Assembly: GCF_009725755.1 (NCBI RefSeq)
Contig: NZ_WNIJ01000004.1
Span: forward strand, 24,835 to 88,834
Length of the DNA: 64,000 nucleotides
Origin: Bombella sp. ESL0385
Lineage (GTDB): Bacteria > Pseudomonadota > Alphaproteobacteria > Acetobacterales > Acetobacteraceae
Direction: 5' to 3'
Position numbers and translations under genes: made by a program. The first letter of the stretch is position 1; each line of letters begins with the position of its first letter. Positions 38,701 through 47,196 of the stretch are shown here, one piece after another. The notes below the pieces were generated by a model. That model ran no database searches. It saw only the letters and a program-made list of their open reading frames with translations, and had not been told where the DNA came from.

Positions 38701-39059
38701 TCCTCACCGGGACACGCCTCTCCGTCCCGGCTCTGACGGGGGCCATTATGTGCATGGGGACAGCAACGGCGAACTCCATCCTCGTTGTATCCTTCGCAAG
38801 AGAGCGGATTGAGCTCCACGGCGATGCCCTACGCGCTGCAACAGAGGCCGGGCGAGAGCGTATCCGCCCCGTGCTGATGACAGCCCTTGCTATGATTGTG
38901 GGGATGATCCCCATGGCGACCTCCAACTCCACCAATGCTCCCTTAGGCCGGGCTGTTATTGGTGGGTTGATTGTCGCCACACTCTCCACGCTCCTGTTTG
39001 TCCCCTGTGTTTACGCCATCATCCATAACCGTACTGCCTCTCATAAGGAGACCATCTAA
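35790..39059 (+). CDS. RND (HAE1-type) efflux pump inner-membrane transporter
   Basis: Proton-driven tripartite efflux transporter. A first helix (MNAIVITALKRPLTFVVLSI) is followed by a large periplasmic domain, helices 2-6 with the proton-relay Asp pair in ALAVGILVDDATVMIENI, a second large periplasmic domain and helices 8-12 ending GRAVIGGLIVATLSTLLFVP. Residues 500-545 form a longer than usual, His/Ala-rich cytoplasmic linker. At 1089 residues it is somewhat longer than AcrB. It overlaps the adaptor gene by one nt (TAATG). Substrates are unknown. Confidence 0.93.
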   Translation: MNAIVITALKRPLTFVVLSILIVMFGVMSVFKTPTDVFPNIKIPVVSAVWTYGGMLPEEFAGRIIYNYELMVTSTVEGIEHMESNSYYGRGIVTIFFQPGTEIGEAEAEVTAISQTVIKQLPVNIPAPMIMRLDASSVPVISLQITSDKQTPSDLYKLAMIRVRPLLVTVEGAVVPHPYGGMDSFVMVTLNQDQLRAHHLSAMDVQNAMHNQNIVLPAGDQKIDAVDWMVQTNATPKSMKAIGNIPVKRVGNAVIYVHDVADVYRGGHPQTNLVLVKGRQGVEVVVMKSGEASTLDVVDGVKKALPRLRAVLPDDVNVSILTDASIFVKDAIKDVVREMVTAAFLTGIVVLLFLGSWRSTVIIATSIPLAILCSVIGLSWAGESINVMTLGGLALAVGILVDDATVMIENIDTHLEMGKELEPAIIDAANQIVTATFVSTTCICIVWLPLFELGGVAGYLFRPMAEAIIFAMIASFILSRTLVPTMAKYLLANHNHGHDIPDKEQHIADSNAAAIAAGHPAQRGDGTDSHNRSAPLPARSGFMGACIRFQQSFEEKFNLFRDSYYALLVRCVEQRKLFVGVFLGLSVLSLGLYLTAGRDFFPETKSNALQMHMRAPLGTRIEVAGRIAALVSDRIERDLPGQVEEIVSNCGLPEGAHNQAFIPTPTIGTQDCDLTIALKNEASPVWDYRALLRKDLSAQFPGTVFTFQPADLTAKILNFGSPAPIDIQINGPDIADNYDYARKIIARLRHIPGTADVVIQQTMKTPTLMIRGNRTFSMATGLTEADLANNQLMTLSGSSTVDPQFWLDPSNDVTFPLNTYVSQDQLTHLSDLLTIPVDKGDGNPTGTGDQLLGSISTVVPTGTPGEVSHFNSMPEVDIYVSTEGRDLGAVLADVKQVIADTKPLLPKTAATDIHGAAVTMYSAYSQLVLGLMVSIVLIYLLIVVNFQSWTDPFIIITALPGALAGIAWALFLTGTRLSVPALTGAIMCMGTATANSILVVSFARERIELHGDALRAATEAGRERIRPVLMTALAMIVGMIPMATSNSTNAPLGRAVIGGLIVATLSTLLFVPCVYAIIHNRTASHKETI

Positions 39060-40258
39060 TGGCCAGCATGTCTCGCAACCGTAAATTACTGCTCGGCCTG
39101 ATTGCCTTAGTGCTGGGCCTTTACATTGCCTCATTATTGATAGGCCGCATCGCCCATATGGCCCATCTCCATAACGTAGCGGAGGAAAGTGCCGTCCCCA
39201 ATGTCGCGGTCATTCTGCCTCATAAGGCTGATAGCAAGGTAAGCCTCACCCTCCCCGGCACGATTGACGCATGGTACCAAGCCCCCATTTATGCTCAGGT
39301 CTCTGGCTATGTGAAAATGTGGTACAAGGATTACGGGGCTGTCGTTCATCAAGGCGATGTCTTAGCCGAGATTAACGCCCCCGCTTTGGATGCCCAATAT
39401 GCCCAAGCGCGTGCTGACCTCGACGCCCAACAGGCCCGCTATAATCTGGCCTCTGTCACGGCTAACCGTTGGCGGGCCATGGGCAAGTCCCAGGCTGTAT
39501 CGGGCCAGTCTGTCTCTGTTGCCACAGCGGATGAAAAAGCCGCCCTCGCTACATTAGAGGCCGCCCAACGTAACCTGGACCATTTCGCCGCATTGGAGAA
39601 GTTTAAGCAAATTGTCGCGCCTTTTGATGGCGTGGTAACGGAGCGTTCCATCAATGTGGGGGATTACGTCAATAGCGGTGGGGGCCAGCTTAATGCCACC
39701 GGTGGCGCGTCTGAGCTGTTCACCGTGGCAGATACGCACCGGCTGCGCTTGTTCGTCTCCGTACCGGAAATCTTCTCCTACATGCTGACAGACGGCCTCA
39801 CAGCGCACATCCATGTCCCGCAATATCCGGGCCGGACTTTTGAAGCCAAGTTCCTCACCGCCTCGCTCGGTTATGACCCTAACACACGGACAGCCGTCTC
39901 CGAGTTCACCTTGGAGAATAGCGACCATGCCCTCTGGCCGGGGACCTTCGCCTCAGTCGAGCTGAAAGCCAATAATAACGCGGCTCATTTGCTGAAAATC
40001 CCCACCGGTTCGCTCGTCTTTCAAGAAAAAGGCATGCAAGTTGCCACGGTGGATGCAAAGAGCCATGTGCATTTTAAAAATATCCGCGTTGGTAAAATGG
40101 CTGATAGCTCTACAGAGGTCCAAGCGGGACTTAATGCTGATGACCGCATCATCAATAACCCACCGGCTGACCTACTAGAGGGCGACCCCGTCCATATCGT
40201 CACCCCTGCGCGTGGTTATAACCAAAGCGGCTGGGAAGAATCCGGGGATGATGACTAA
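39059..40258 (+). CDS. RND periplasmic adaptor (membrane fusion protein)
   Basis: Links the inner-membrane pump with the outer-membrane channel. An N-terminal membrane anchor (LLLGLIALVLGLYIASLLI) precedes the lipoyl half-motif VSGYVKMWYKDYGAVVHQGD, a coiled-coil hairpin (about residues 110-180) and the second half FDGVVTERSINVGDYV; the beta-barrel follows with SELFTVADTHRLRLFVSVPE. One-nt TAATG overlaps on both sides show strong translational coupling. Confidence 0.93.
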   Translation: MASMSRNRKLLLGLIALVLGLYIASLLIGRIAHMAHLHNVAEESAVPNVAVILPHKADSKVSLTLPGTIDAWYQAPIYAQVSGYVKMWYKDYGAVVHQGDVLAEINAPALDAQYAQARADLDAQQARYNLASVTANRWRAMGKSQAVSGQSVSVATADEKAALATLEAAQRNLDHFAALEKFKQIVAPFDGVVTERSINVGDYVNSGGGQLNATGGASELFTVADTHRLRLFVSVPEIFSYMLTDGLTAHIHVPQYPGRTFEAKFLTASLGYDPNTRTAVSEFTLENSDHALWPGTFASVELKANNNAAHLLKIPTGSLVFQEKGMQVATVDAKSHVHFKNIRVGKMADSSTEVQAGLNADDRIINNPPADLLEGDPVHIVTPARGYNQSGWEESGDDD

Positions 40259-41934
40259 TGCCTAGCATGACAACCACACCCTCCACCCTCGCCAGCCCTG
40301 TACAAAAAACACGCCATTGGCTGGGGCGGCTTGCCCGCCATACAGCCCTTGGGAGTGGCCTGCTGGCCCTCACCGCCCTGGGCGCGTGTGACCTCGCCCC
40401 ACGCTATGAGCCTCCGCATTTTGTCGTACCTGATAGCTGGCAGGGCCAAGCCCCTTTTGCTGTCGCCCAGCCAGCTGATGCCACCTTACCTACAAACTGG
40501 TGGACCCTCTTGCATGACCCGCTCCTTGATAAGCTAGAGGACCGCGCCATTGCCGAGAATGGCGACCTCCAAGCTGCGGCGGAACGCTTCCTCCAAGCTC
40601 GCTCTTTAGTCGCTAAAGCACGCGCGGGCCTTCTGCCTCATCTCAGCCTTGATGTAGGCGGGTCTGATAATAAACAATCAGCCGATAGGCTCTTTCGTAA
40701 CGGGGCTACGCTAACCCAAACGCAAGAGGAATATGCAGGCCTGGCCTCATGGGAGCCAGATATTTGGTCCTCCATCCGTAACCGGGTGAGAATAAACCGG
40801 CAAGCTGCTCAACAATCGGCGGCACAATTTGCGATGGCACGCCTCAGCTTGGAGGCCGAGCTTGCAAGTGATTACATCCAGCTGCGCGGCTATGACGCAC
40901 AGATTGCTATCTATCAGCAATCCATCGCCTATTATCAGCGTGCGCTTAATGTCACACGCACACAACTGAAATATAAAGCCGCCCCCCGGTTAGACCTCGC
41001 CCGTGCAGAGGCACAGCTCTACACCACACAAGCCGCGTTATATGACATCCAAGCCGCCCGTGAGGTGACAGAACATGCGATTGCTGTCCTGACCAATAGT
41101 GCGCCTTCTAGCTTCCATATCGACCCGGTAACGGCGTTGGACTTCCACCAACCTTCAATCCCCACCGGGGTGCCATCAGCCTTGCTGCAACGCCGGCCTG
41201 ATATTGCCAGTGCAGAGCGGGAAATGGCCCAAGCAAACCGTGCTATCGGCATTGCGCGCGCCGCCTTTTACCCGCATTTCTCCCTTAATGCGGATGCAGG
41301 CTTTGAGGCCAATGGCTTCAAGCTGGCCAATCTTGCCAACTCCCTCTGGACATATGGCGCACGGATGAACATCCCCCTCTTTGATGGCGGGATTCACCGT
41401 GCTGAGCTGCAACGCTCTTGGTCAGCTTATCGGGAAACACGGGACCAATACCGCACGACCGTCCTCTCGGCCTTCCGCGAGGTGGAAGATGGCCTCTCCC
41501 GCACCAATCGCCTTGCGTTGGAGAACCAAGCCCTCCAAAAAGCTGTTAATGCGAATATGGAGACCCAGAATATGACCATGACGCTCTACCAAGGTGGGGT
41601 CGGCACATATCTGGATGCTATCTTCAGCCAAGAAAACACCCTCCGCAGCCGCATTGCGCAAGTGGAAGTTGCTACACGGCTTTACCAAGCAGATGTTGCC
41701 TTAATCCGCAGCCTTGGCGGGGGCTGGGATGTAAAAGACCTCCCCAATATGGGCGAGACCCTCTCGGTCGGGGCCTTCCAATATGAAGGGCTGCACCACC
41801 CCAAACAGGTGGGGGATGTCCATGCCTCCGAGCATCCCGAAGCGCATGAGGACCTCACTCATGATGCCCCCGATGCTGTAGGCCGTGGCACCAATGCTCA
41901 TCTCAAACCGTTGCCCATTGGGGCCATGCCGTAA
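40258..41934 (+). CDS. NodT-family outer-membrane efflux lipoprotein
   Basis: TolC-like channel of the same efflux system. A signal peptide ends in LTALGAC, so it is a lipoprotein. The mature part begins DLAPRYEPPHFVVPDSW and has the duplicated outer-membrane efflux domain, seen in AIAENGDLQAAAERFLQARS and PSALLQRRPDIASAEREMAQAN. A C-terminal His/Glu-rich tail of about 60 residues extends beyond the usual end. Confidence 0.92.
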   Translation: MPSMTTTPSTLASPVQKTRHWLGRLARHTALGSGLLALTALGACDLAPRYEPPHFVVPDSWQGQAPFAVAQPADATLPTNWWTLLHDPLLDKLEDRAIAENGDLQAAAERFLQARSLVAKARAGLLPHLSLDVGGSDNKQSADRLFRNGATLTQTQEEYAGLASWEPDIWSSIRNRVRINRQAAQQSAAQFAMARLSLEAELASDYIQLRGYDAQIAIYQQSIAYYQRALNVTRTQLKYKAAPRLDLARAEAQLYTTQAALYDIQAAREVTEHAIAVLTNSAPSSFHIDPVTALDFHQPSIPTGVPSALLQRRPDIASAEREMAQANRAIGIARAAFYPHFSLNADAGFEANGFKLANLANSLWTYGARMNIPLFDGGIHRAELQRSWSAYRETRDQYRTTVLSAFREVEDGLSRTNRLALENQALQKAVNANMETQNMTMTLYQGGVGTYLDAIFSQENTLRSRIAQVEVATRLYQADVALIRSLGGGWDVKDLPNMGETLSVGAFQYEGLHHPKQVGDVHASEHPEAHEDLTHDAPDAVGRGTNAHLKPLPIGAMP

Positions 41935-41944
41935 CGCAACACCC

Positions 41945-41987
41945 GCCCCATCGTGATGGTCTCACGTCATGATGGGGCATAGTCTTT
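41945..41987 (+). terminator. Terminator of the RND operon
   Basis: GCCCCATC pairs with GATGGGGC, and the stem continues inward with wobble and Watson-Crick pairs to about 14 bp; a T-rich stretch (AGTCTTTT) follows. It sits 10 nt after the stop of the outer-membrane channel gene. Confidence 0.65.
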
Positions 41988-42060
41988 TCTTCCTATTACC
42001 CCATACATCTGATAAGCCTGAGAGCACGTTCCTCATCTTTTGCGAAGGAGATGCTCTCTT

Positions 42061-43155
42061 ATGGCGCGCTCCCCCCATTCAGCGAGTCCAGCCCGCTGGG
42101 CTGCTGTCATTCTGCCACCTTTATGCTTGGGTGGCTTTCTGGCGTGGTCGGCTGGCTTATTAACCCCGGCCTCCATCTCGCCCTCCCATTTTATGCAACG
42201 CTTCCATAATGCTGGGGCCCCTAATACAGGATTCCGCCGCGCCCATGCCAAAGGGATGTGTGTAACAGGCTGGTTTGACCCCTCACCAGAAGGCCGCGCC
42301 CTCTCCCATGCAGGGGTCTTTAAAGGGGAGCATCTCCCCGTTATCGGGCGTTTCTCACTCGCACCCCCGCTGCCTTATTTGCCCGATAACCCTAACATAG
42401 CCCGCAGCTTAGCCTTGCAGATTCGCACACCTTCGGGGGATGATTGGCGCATGGCCCTTGTTGATGTGCCTTTACAATCCATGCGGGACATTGCTGATGC
42501 TTACGCCTTCTTCAAAGCCGCACGGTTAGACCCTGTAACCCATAAGCCAGACCCGGAGGCAGTTAAGGCCTATGCCGCCCAACGCCCTTGGCTAAACACC
42601 GCCTTTGAGCAAGCAAAAGCCCATCAACAACCATCCGACCTGACAAACGATACTTATAACAGCCTGGACAGCTTCATCCTGACAAATGATGCGGGGAAGA
42701 AAACAGCCGTCCGCTGGGCTGTACAGGCAAAAGAGCCTTTCCGCCCGGCTGAGGGAAGCGGTGCGAATGATGGCAATTACCTCTTCAAACGCTTAGTGCA
42801 AACGCTTGATGAACGCCCCCTAAGCTGGGATATTGTGGCCACCATTGCCCGTGAGGGCGACCCGGTGAACGACCCCAGCCAACCTTGGAATGACGCAGAC
42901 CAAAAAGTTACCGTTGGCACTGTAACCTTCACCAAAGCTTATAGTGAGGATGAAAATCCCTGCGGCCCTATGGTCTTTGACCCCACCATCCTCCCAGAGG
43001 GCATCAGCGTCTCGCAAGACCCTTTACTCGCCCTGCGAGCCTCGGTGTATATGAAGTCTTACGCAACACGCTCTGCTGAGCATAAAACGCCGAGCATGGT
43101 CACCCCTAACGATGTCGCCAACCCGACCCTCACATCAGACGAGAAGGGCCAGTAA
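42061..43155 (+). CDS. Catalase-related (SrpA-type) haem peroxidase, membrane-anchored
   Basis: Catalase-fold enzyme with an N-terminal hydrophobic anchor or uncleaved signal (AAVILPPLCLGGFLAWSAG). The distal His region is RRAHAKGMCVTG near residue 62, and the proximal haem Tyr is in LRASVYMKSYATR (RxxxY). At about 364 residues it is the short peroxidase type, not a full catalase. The ATG of MARSPHS is chosen because GAAGGAG lies 10 nt upstream. It is followed after 3 nt by a cytochrome b561 gene, so it probably works in the periplasm as a respiratory-linked peroxidase; that is inference. Confidence 0.85.
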   Translation: MARSPHSASPARWAAVILPPLCLGGFLAWSAGLLTPASISPSHFMQRFHNAGAPNTGFRRAHAKGMCVTGWFDPSPEGRALSHAGVFKGEHLPVIGRFSLAPPLPYLPDNPNIARSLALQIRTPSGDDWRMALVDVPLQSMRDIADAYAFFKAARLDPVTHKPDPEAVKAYAAQRPWLNTAFEQAKAHQQPSDLTNDTYNSLDSFILTNDAGKKTAVRWAVQAKEPFRPAEGSGANDGNYLFKRLVQTLDERPLSWDIVATIAREGDPVNDPSQPWNDADQKVTVGTVTFTKAYSEDENPCGPMVFDPTILPEGISVSQDPLLALRASVYMKSYATRSAEHKTPSMVTPNDVANPTLTSDEKGQ

Positions 43156-43158
43156 GCT

Positions 43159-43707
43159 ATGTCACTTCCGCAAAATACGGGTAAGGCTGCGCCCTTCCCT
43201 CGCCTCTCCATCATGCTTCATTGGATCATGGCCGCACTCATCCTTGTGATGCTCTTTGTCGGGCTGTTTATGGCGCATATATCGAGCATCCATTATGCGG
43301 GCCTCTTTACATTGCACCGCACGGTCGGGTTCCTCCTCCTACTGCTCGTGGTCATCCGGCTTATTAACCGCTTTACCAATCGCACACCGCCCCTCCCGGC
43401 AGACCTCCCCAGCCCCATGAAGCTCGCCGCCCATCTCTCCCATATCCTGCTCTATGGCTTCATGTTCGCCTTACCGCTGGTTGGCTGGGCTATGCTCTCA
43501 GCCGGGGGCTACCCCATTACCTTATGGGGCGGTTATCACATTCCGCCTCTTATGGGCTTTCATCCCCATCTATGGGGTGCGCTACGCTGCCTACACAGCC
43601 TGCTCGCCTATGGGCTCATCCTCCTCATCCTCGCCCATATCGGAGCAGCCCTACTACACGGCGTCATCCGCCGCGATGGTGTCATGGGCTCCATGTTAGG
43701 GCGGTAA
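43159..43707 (+). CDS. Cytochrome b561 family membrane protein
   Basis: Four-helix di-haem b membrane protein that can pass electrons between quinol and a periplasmic partner. Putative haem His residues lie in SIMLHWIMAAL, FTLHRTVGF, LAAHLSHILL and LAHIGAALLHGVI. Length 182 is typical. It starts 3 nt after the catalase-related peroxidase gene, and is therefore its likely electron donor. Confidence 0.9.
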   Translation: MSLPQNTGKAAPFPRLSIMLHWIMAALILVMLFVGLFMAHISSIHYAGLFTLHRTVGFLLLLLVVIRLINRFTNRTPPLPADLPSPMKLAAHLSHILLYGFMFALPLVGWAMLSAGGYPITLWGGYHIPPLMGFHPHLWGALRCLHSLLAYGLILLILAHIGAALLHGVIRRDGVMGSMLGR

Positions 43708-43740
43708 CCAATCCCAATTTGGCACAAAACACATAAAAAA

Positions 43741-43767
43741 GGCGGCCCTTTTACAGGACCGCCTTTT
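43741..43767. terminator. Bidirectional terminator
   Basis: GGCGGCCC and GGACCGCC form a stem with one mismatch and a 7-nt loop; A-runs lie on the left and T-runs on the right. It separates the convergent cytochrome b561 and aldehyde dehydrogenase genes and can serve both. Confidence 0.75.
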
Positions 43768-43795
43768 CCTTTACCCAAACGGTAAGTAGTAAGCC

Positions 43796-45187
43796 TCAGA
43801 AAGGAGCATCAATATCCACGATATTGATGAGCTTGTGGTTCACAAACTCCTTAATACCAAGGTCGATAAGCTCCCGGCCATAGCCGGAGCGGGCAATCCC
43901 ACCGAAAGGTAGCTCGGCCTTTGTCCCGGTTGGGTGATTGATGAACACCATACCAGTACGGATTTTTGCAGCCACACGAGCACCACGGGCTTCGTCCTTT
44001 GTAAAGACAGAGCCGCCAAGCCCATAAGGGGAATCATTAGCGATGCGGATAGCATCAGCCTCATCTTTTGCCCGATAAAGCTGCGTAACCGGGCCAAAGA
44101 ACTCCCAATGGCGTGCCTCATTCGTCTCATCCAGCCCTGTCATAATCATTGGCTGGAAGAATGCCCCCTGATTGGGGATAGGCAGAGGAATTGTCTCAAC
44201 CTGTGCCCCATGCTTTTTGGCCTCTTCCACCTGGGCACGCAAATCATCAGCCGCTTTTTGGGAAGAGAGTGGCGCAAAATTGGTGCTTGGGTCTAACGGA
44301 TCACCGGCCTTCAGCTCAGAGATGCCTTTTTTATACAGCTCCACAAAACGGTCATAGAGGCTATCCACCACGATGATGCGCTTGGCAGACACACAAACCT
44401 GCCCTGCATTCCAATGGCGGCCAAACACAGCCCATTTGACGGTCTTTTCTAAATCAGCATCATCCAACACGATAAAGGCATCACTACCGCCTAATTCCAT
44501 CGTGGCTTTCTTCAACGCTTTACCGGCAATCCCTGCCACGACCGAGCCAGCCCCTTCCGAGCCTGTCAGGGCCACACCGCAACTACGCGGGTCATTCAGC
44601 ACCATTTCCGTATGATGACGGGCCAGATAGAGATTCTGGAACAAGCCTTTCGGTGCCCCTGCTTCCTCAAACAACTCCTGACACACCGCCGCACATTGCG
44701 GCAAATTACCAGCATGTTTGAGGATGACCGCATTCCCTGCAGAAATCTGCGGTGCTGCAATACGCACCACCTGATAATAAGGGAAGTTCCACGGCTCAAT
44801 CGCCAGAACAATGCCCTGCGGCTCATACACAATCTTTGGTCGCCCAATGGCAGGGTTAGAGACCTTCAACTCCTCTGGCTTCAGAAGGTCTTCTGCATGC
44901 TCGGCATAATATTCGCAAATCTCGGCTGAGAGAATGACTTCTGCTTTGCCTTCAGCCAGCACCTTGCCCATCTCTAAAGCAGCAAGACGCGCTAATTTAT
45001 CAGCATCCCGGCGCAATAAGGCTCCAAGAGCTTTTAAAACCTTCGCCCGCTCAGCAAAGCTTGTTGTCCGCCATGCCTCATAAGCCTCATACCCCCGGGC
45101 TAGTGCCGCTTGGACCTCTTGGTCCGTTGCCTCGGGGAATTGTTTGAGGACCTCATTCGTATAAGGATTTGTTGTTGCGTAAGCCAT
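43796..45187 (-). CDS. NAD(P)-dependent aldehyde dehydrogenase (succinate-semialdehyde dehydrogenase-like)
   Basis: Oxidises aldehydes to acids. It has AIEPWNFPYYQVVRIAAPQI, the catalytic Glu in MELGGSDAFIV and the catalytic Cys in NAGQVCVSAKRI, then PFGGIARSGYGRELIDLGI at the C-terminus. Length 463 corresponds to the Sad/GabD-type branch. It lies 27 nt after the YqhD-like reductase gene, under a NemR-like regulator, which argues for reactive-aldehyde removal rather than GABA catabolism. Confidence 0.88.
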   Translation of the reverse strand: MAYATTNPYTNEVLKQFPEATDQEVQAALARGYEAYEAWRTTSFAERAKVLKALGALLRRDADKLARLAALEMGKVLAEGKAEVILSAEICEYYAEHAEDLLKPEELKVSNPAIGRPKIVYEPQGIVLAIEPWNFPYYQVVRIAAPQISAGNAVILKHAGNLPQCAAVCQELFEEAGAPKGLFQNLYLARHHTEMVLNDPRSCGVALTGSEGAGSVVAGIAGKALKKATMELGGSDAFIVLDDADLEKTVKWAVFGRHWNAGQVCVSAKRIIVVDSLYDRFVELYKKGISELKAGDPLDPSTNFAPLSSQKAADDLRAQVEEAKKHGAQVETIPLPIPNQGAFFQPMIMTGLDETNEARHWEFFGPVTQLYRAKDEADAIRIANDSPYGLGGSVFTKDEARGARVAAKIRTGMVFINHPTGTKAELPFGGIARSGYGRELIDLGIKEFVNHKLINIVDIDAPF

Positions 45188-45214
45188 AATATACCTCTTT
45201 CTCTTGCCCTAATT

Positions 45215-46375
45215 TTATAGAGCGCGTTCCAACACTTTGCGGCTAATTTCTGGGGTAATTTCCTCCCCTTCCCCCAAGGCTGTCATGCCGTGGTCTTTTA
45301 GCTGCGTGATGATAGGCTCAATCCCCTCATGGCCAATCTCATAAGCTGAGAGACGAACAGGAATATCCAACCCTTTAAAGAAGGCCTCAATCTGAGCAAT
45401 CGCCGCATCAATCCGCTCATCCTCAGAGCCATCCTTTAGCCCCAGAACACGCGTTGCATATTGCAGCAGCTTCGCCCGCTTCTGCTCCCGCCGCTCCTTC
45501 AACATAGCCGGCAGAACAATGGCTAGAGTACGGGCATGGTCAATGCCATATTTCGCCGTGAGCTCATGCCCGATAGCGTGCGTTGCCCAATCTTGCTTCA
45601 CACCAGCCCCAATCAGACCATTAAGAGCCTGTGTTGCGACCCACATCAGATTTGCCCGCAGGTCATAATCATCAGCAGGGGCTTTTGTGATGCGCTGTGC
45701 AATATCATGCAGACTGAGCAAAAGCCCTTCTGCGTAACGGTCCTGCACCATCGCATCTTGCGGCAGGGTCATATAAGCTTCCATCACATGGACGAACGAG
45801 TCCGCCACACCATTGGCCACCTGACGCGGCGGCAAGCTGAAGGTGCGTGTAGGGTCCAAAATGGAAAAAGTCGGGAACACATGCGGGTTAGAGAAGGCAA
45901 GCTTATCGCCTGTTTCCTTGCGGGAGATCACAGCAATATTGTTCATCTCCGAGCCCGTAGCAGGCAAGGTAACAACCGTCCCCAAAGGCAGAGCCTTTTT
46001 AACCGTTTGCCCCTGCTTTAACAGGATGTCCCACGGCTCACCTTCATAAGGTACAGCAGCCGCAACAAACTTGGTGCCATCCATAACGGAGCCACCACCA
46101 ACTGCGAGGAGGAAATCCACCTTCTCTTTACGCGCAACCTCAACAGCCTTCATGAGGGTTTCGTAAGTCGGGTTGGCTTCAATCCCCCCAAACTCGCAGA
46201 AAACTCGCGACCCAAGGGCTTTGCGTACCTCTGCCAATGTGCCGGTCTTCTCTGCACTCGCCCCACCATAAAGGACAAGCACGCGCGCTTGCGGGCTAAG
46301 CTGCTCATCCAACTTGGCAATCATCCCTTTGCCAAAGAGAATCTTTGTCGGGTTATAAAACTCAAAATTATCCAT
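45215..46375 (-). CDS. YqhD-like iron-containing alcohol dehydrogenase / aldehyde reductase
   Basis: Reduces aldehydes to alcohols with NADPH (family knowledge). It starts MDNFEFYNPTKILFGKGM, the standard family start, with GCGAGGATG as ribosome site. Cofactor motif: VGGGSVMDGTKFVAAA. Metal ligands: NGVADSFVHVMEAY (Asp, His) and HAIGHELTAKYGIDHARTLA (two His). At 386 residues it fits E. coli YqhD. An operator-like site lies 33 nt upstream. Confidence 0.9.
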   Translation of the reverse strand: MDNFEFYNPTKILFGKGMIAKLDEQLSPQARVLVLYGGASAEKTGTLAEVRKALGSRVFCEFGGIEANPTYETLMKAVEVARKEKVDFLLAVGGGSVMDGTKFVAAAVPYEGEPWDILLKQGQTVKKALPLGTVVTLPATGSEMNNIAVISRKETGDKLAFSNPHVFPTFSILDPTRTFSLPPRQVANGVADSFVHVMEAYMTLPQDAMVQDRYAEGLLLSLHDIAQRITKAPADDYDLRANLMWVATQALNGLIGAGVKQDWATHAIGHELTAKYGIDHARTLAIVLPAMLKERREQKRAKLLQYATRVLGLKDGSEDERIDAAIAQIEAFFKGLDIPVRLSAYEIGHEGIEPIITQLKDHGMTALGEGEEITPEISRKVLERAL

Positions 46376-46407
46376 AGCATCCTCGCTGATTCTGGACATA
46401 CACTAAA

Positions 46408-46420
46408 AATAGACCGGTCA
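46408..46420. promoter_or_regulatory. NemR-like operator copy in front of the YqhD-like gene
   Basis: AATAGACCGGTCA, containing the palindrome GACCGGTC, matches at 12 of 13 bases the element upstream of the regulator gene. It lies in the gap between the regulator and the reductase gene, so the reductase and aldehyde dehydrogenase can be controlled separately from the regulator. Confidence 0.6.
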
Positions 46421-46489
46421 TCTCGAAAATGAAAGGGGGGCATCCTTAAAAAACCCTCTCATTACAAAAAACTCATATTAATAACCCTA

Positions 46490-47083
46490 TTAGGAGGCTA
46501 ATAGCTGCCGCGTTGCCACAAACGCATCCTCAAAAGCGGTTTGTTTATGCGTGACCTTCACAAGCAAGGTCGCCCCCAACCATGTTTGATACACAACAGA
46601 TGCCGCTAAACGCGCAGGCAGAGCCTTTGTGATGGTCCCATCCTGTTGGCCTTCCTCCACCATGCAGGCAAGCCGCGCAATAATGGCCGTTGTCCCTTCC
46701 TCCAAAATCAACCTCATGCGCTCGGAAAGGTCGGAGACTTCTGCCGCTAATTTAACGACAAGGCATTTCTCACTCAAACAGCCATGTTGCTGCGCGTCCA
46801 CCCAGCATTGGCAATAGGCGGATAATTTCTCAAAGCCCGTCTTGCCCCGCTCGGCAATCAAAGCATCCAGCTTTTGGAGATATTGCTCATTATACAGCTC
46901 TAACAATGCCGCACCGAAATGCTCCTTCGATTCAAAATAATGATAGAAGGAGCCCTTAGGAATCTGCGCCGCCTCTAAAACTTGGCTTAACCCCACAGCG
47001 GAAAATCCCCGCTGGCTTATAAGCGGGCGGGCCGATTCCAAAATACGCCGGCGCGCTTGTACATGCTTCTCTGCCACTGTCAT
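46490..47083 (-). CDS. nemR: NemR-like TetR-family electrophile-responsive repressor
   Basis: TetR regulator. The helix-turn-helix is FSAVGLSQVLEAAQIPKGSFYHYF (written as two parts here: residues 27-50). The ligand domain has HGCLSEKCLVVKLAAEVSDL, very like E. coli NemR. The redox-switch pair of NemR, Cys106 and Lys175, has counterparts at Cys107 and Lys176 with the chosen start (GGGGATG eight nt upstream of ATG). It neighbours aldehyde-metabolising genes and two matching palindromic sites, so sensing of electrophiles or hypochlorite is likely. Confidence 0.82.
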   Translation of the reverse strand: MTVAEKHVQARRRILESARPLISQRGFSAVGLSQVLEAAQIPKGSFYHYFESKEHFGAALLELYNEQYLQKLDALIAERGKTGFEKLSAYCQCWVDAQQHGCLSEKCLVVKLAAEVSDLSERMRLILEEGTTAIIARLACMVEEGQQDGTITKALPARLAASVVYQTWLGATLLVKVTHKQTAFEDAFVATRQLLAS

Positions 47084-47127
47084 GCTTTCATCCCCTATCA
47101 AAAACAAGCCTATCTGTCCAGAATTGA

Positions 47128-47146
47128 AATAGACTGGTCAGTCCAC
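47128..47146. promoter_or_regulatory. NemR-like operator upstream of the regulator gene
   Basis: TAGACT-GGTC-AGTCCA is a near-perfect dyad with the layout of the E. coli NemR box (TAGAC...GTCTA), one mismatch from symmetry. It lies about 45 nt before the regulator start, as expected for autorepression. Confidence 0.6.
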
Positions 47147-47196
47147 ATCATTCCTCTGGACGCTCCCACGCTCCCCTCAGTATCATACGCGCTGCT

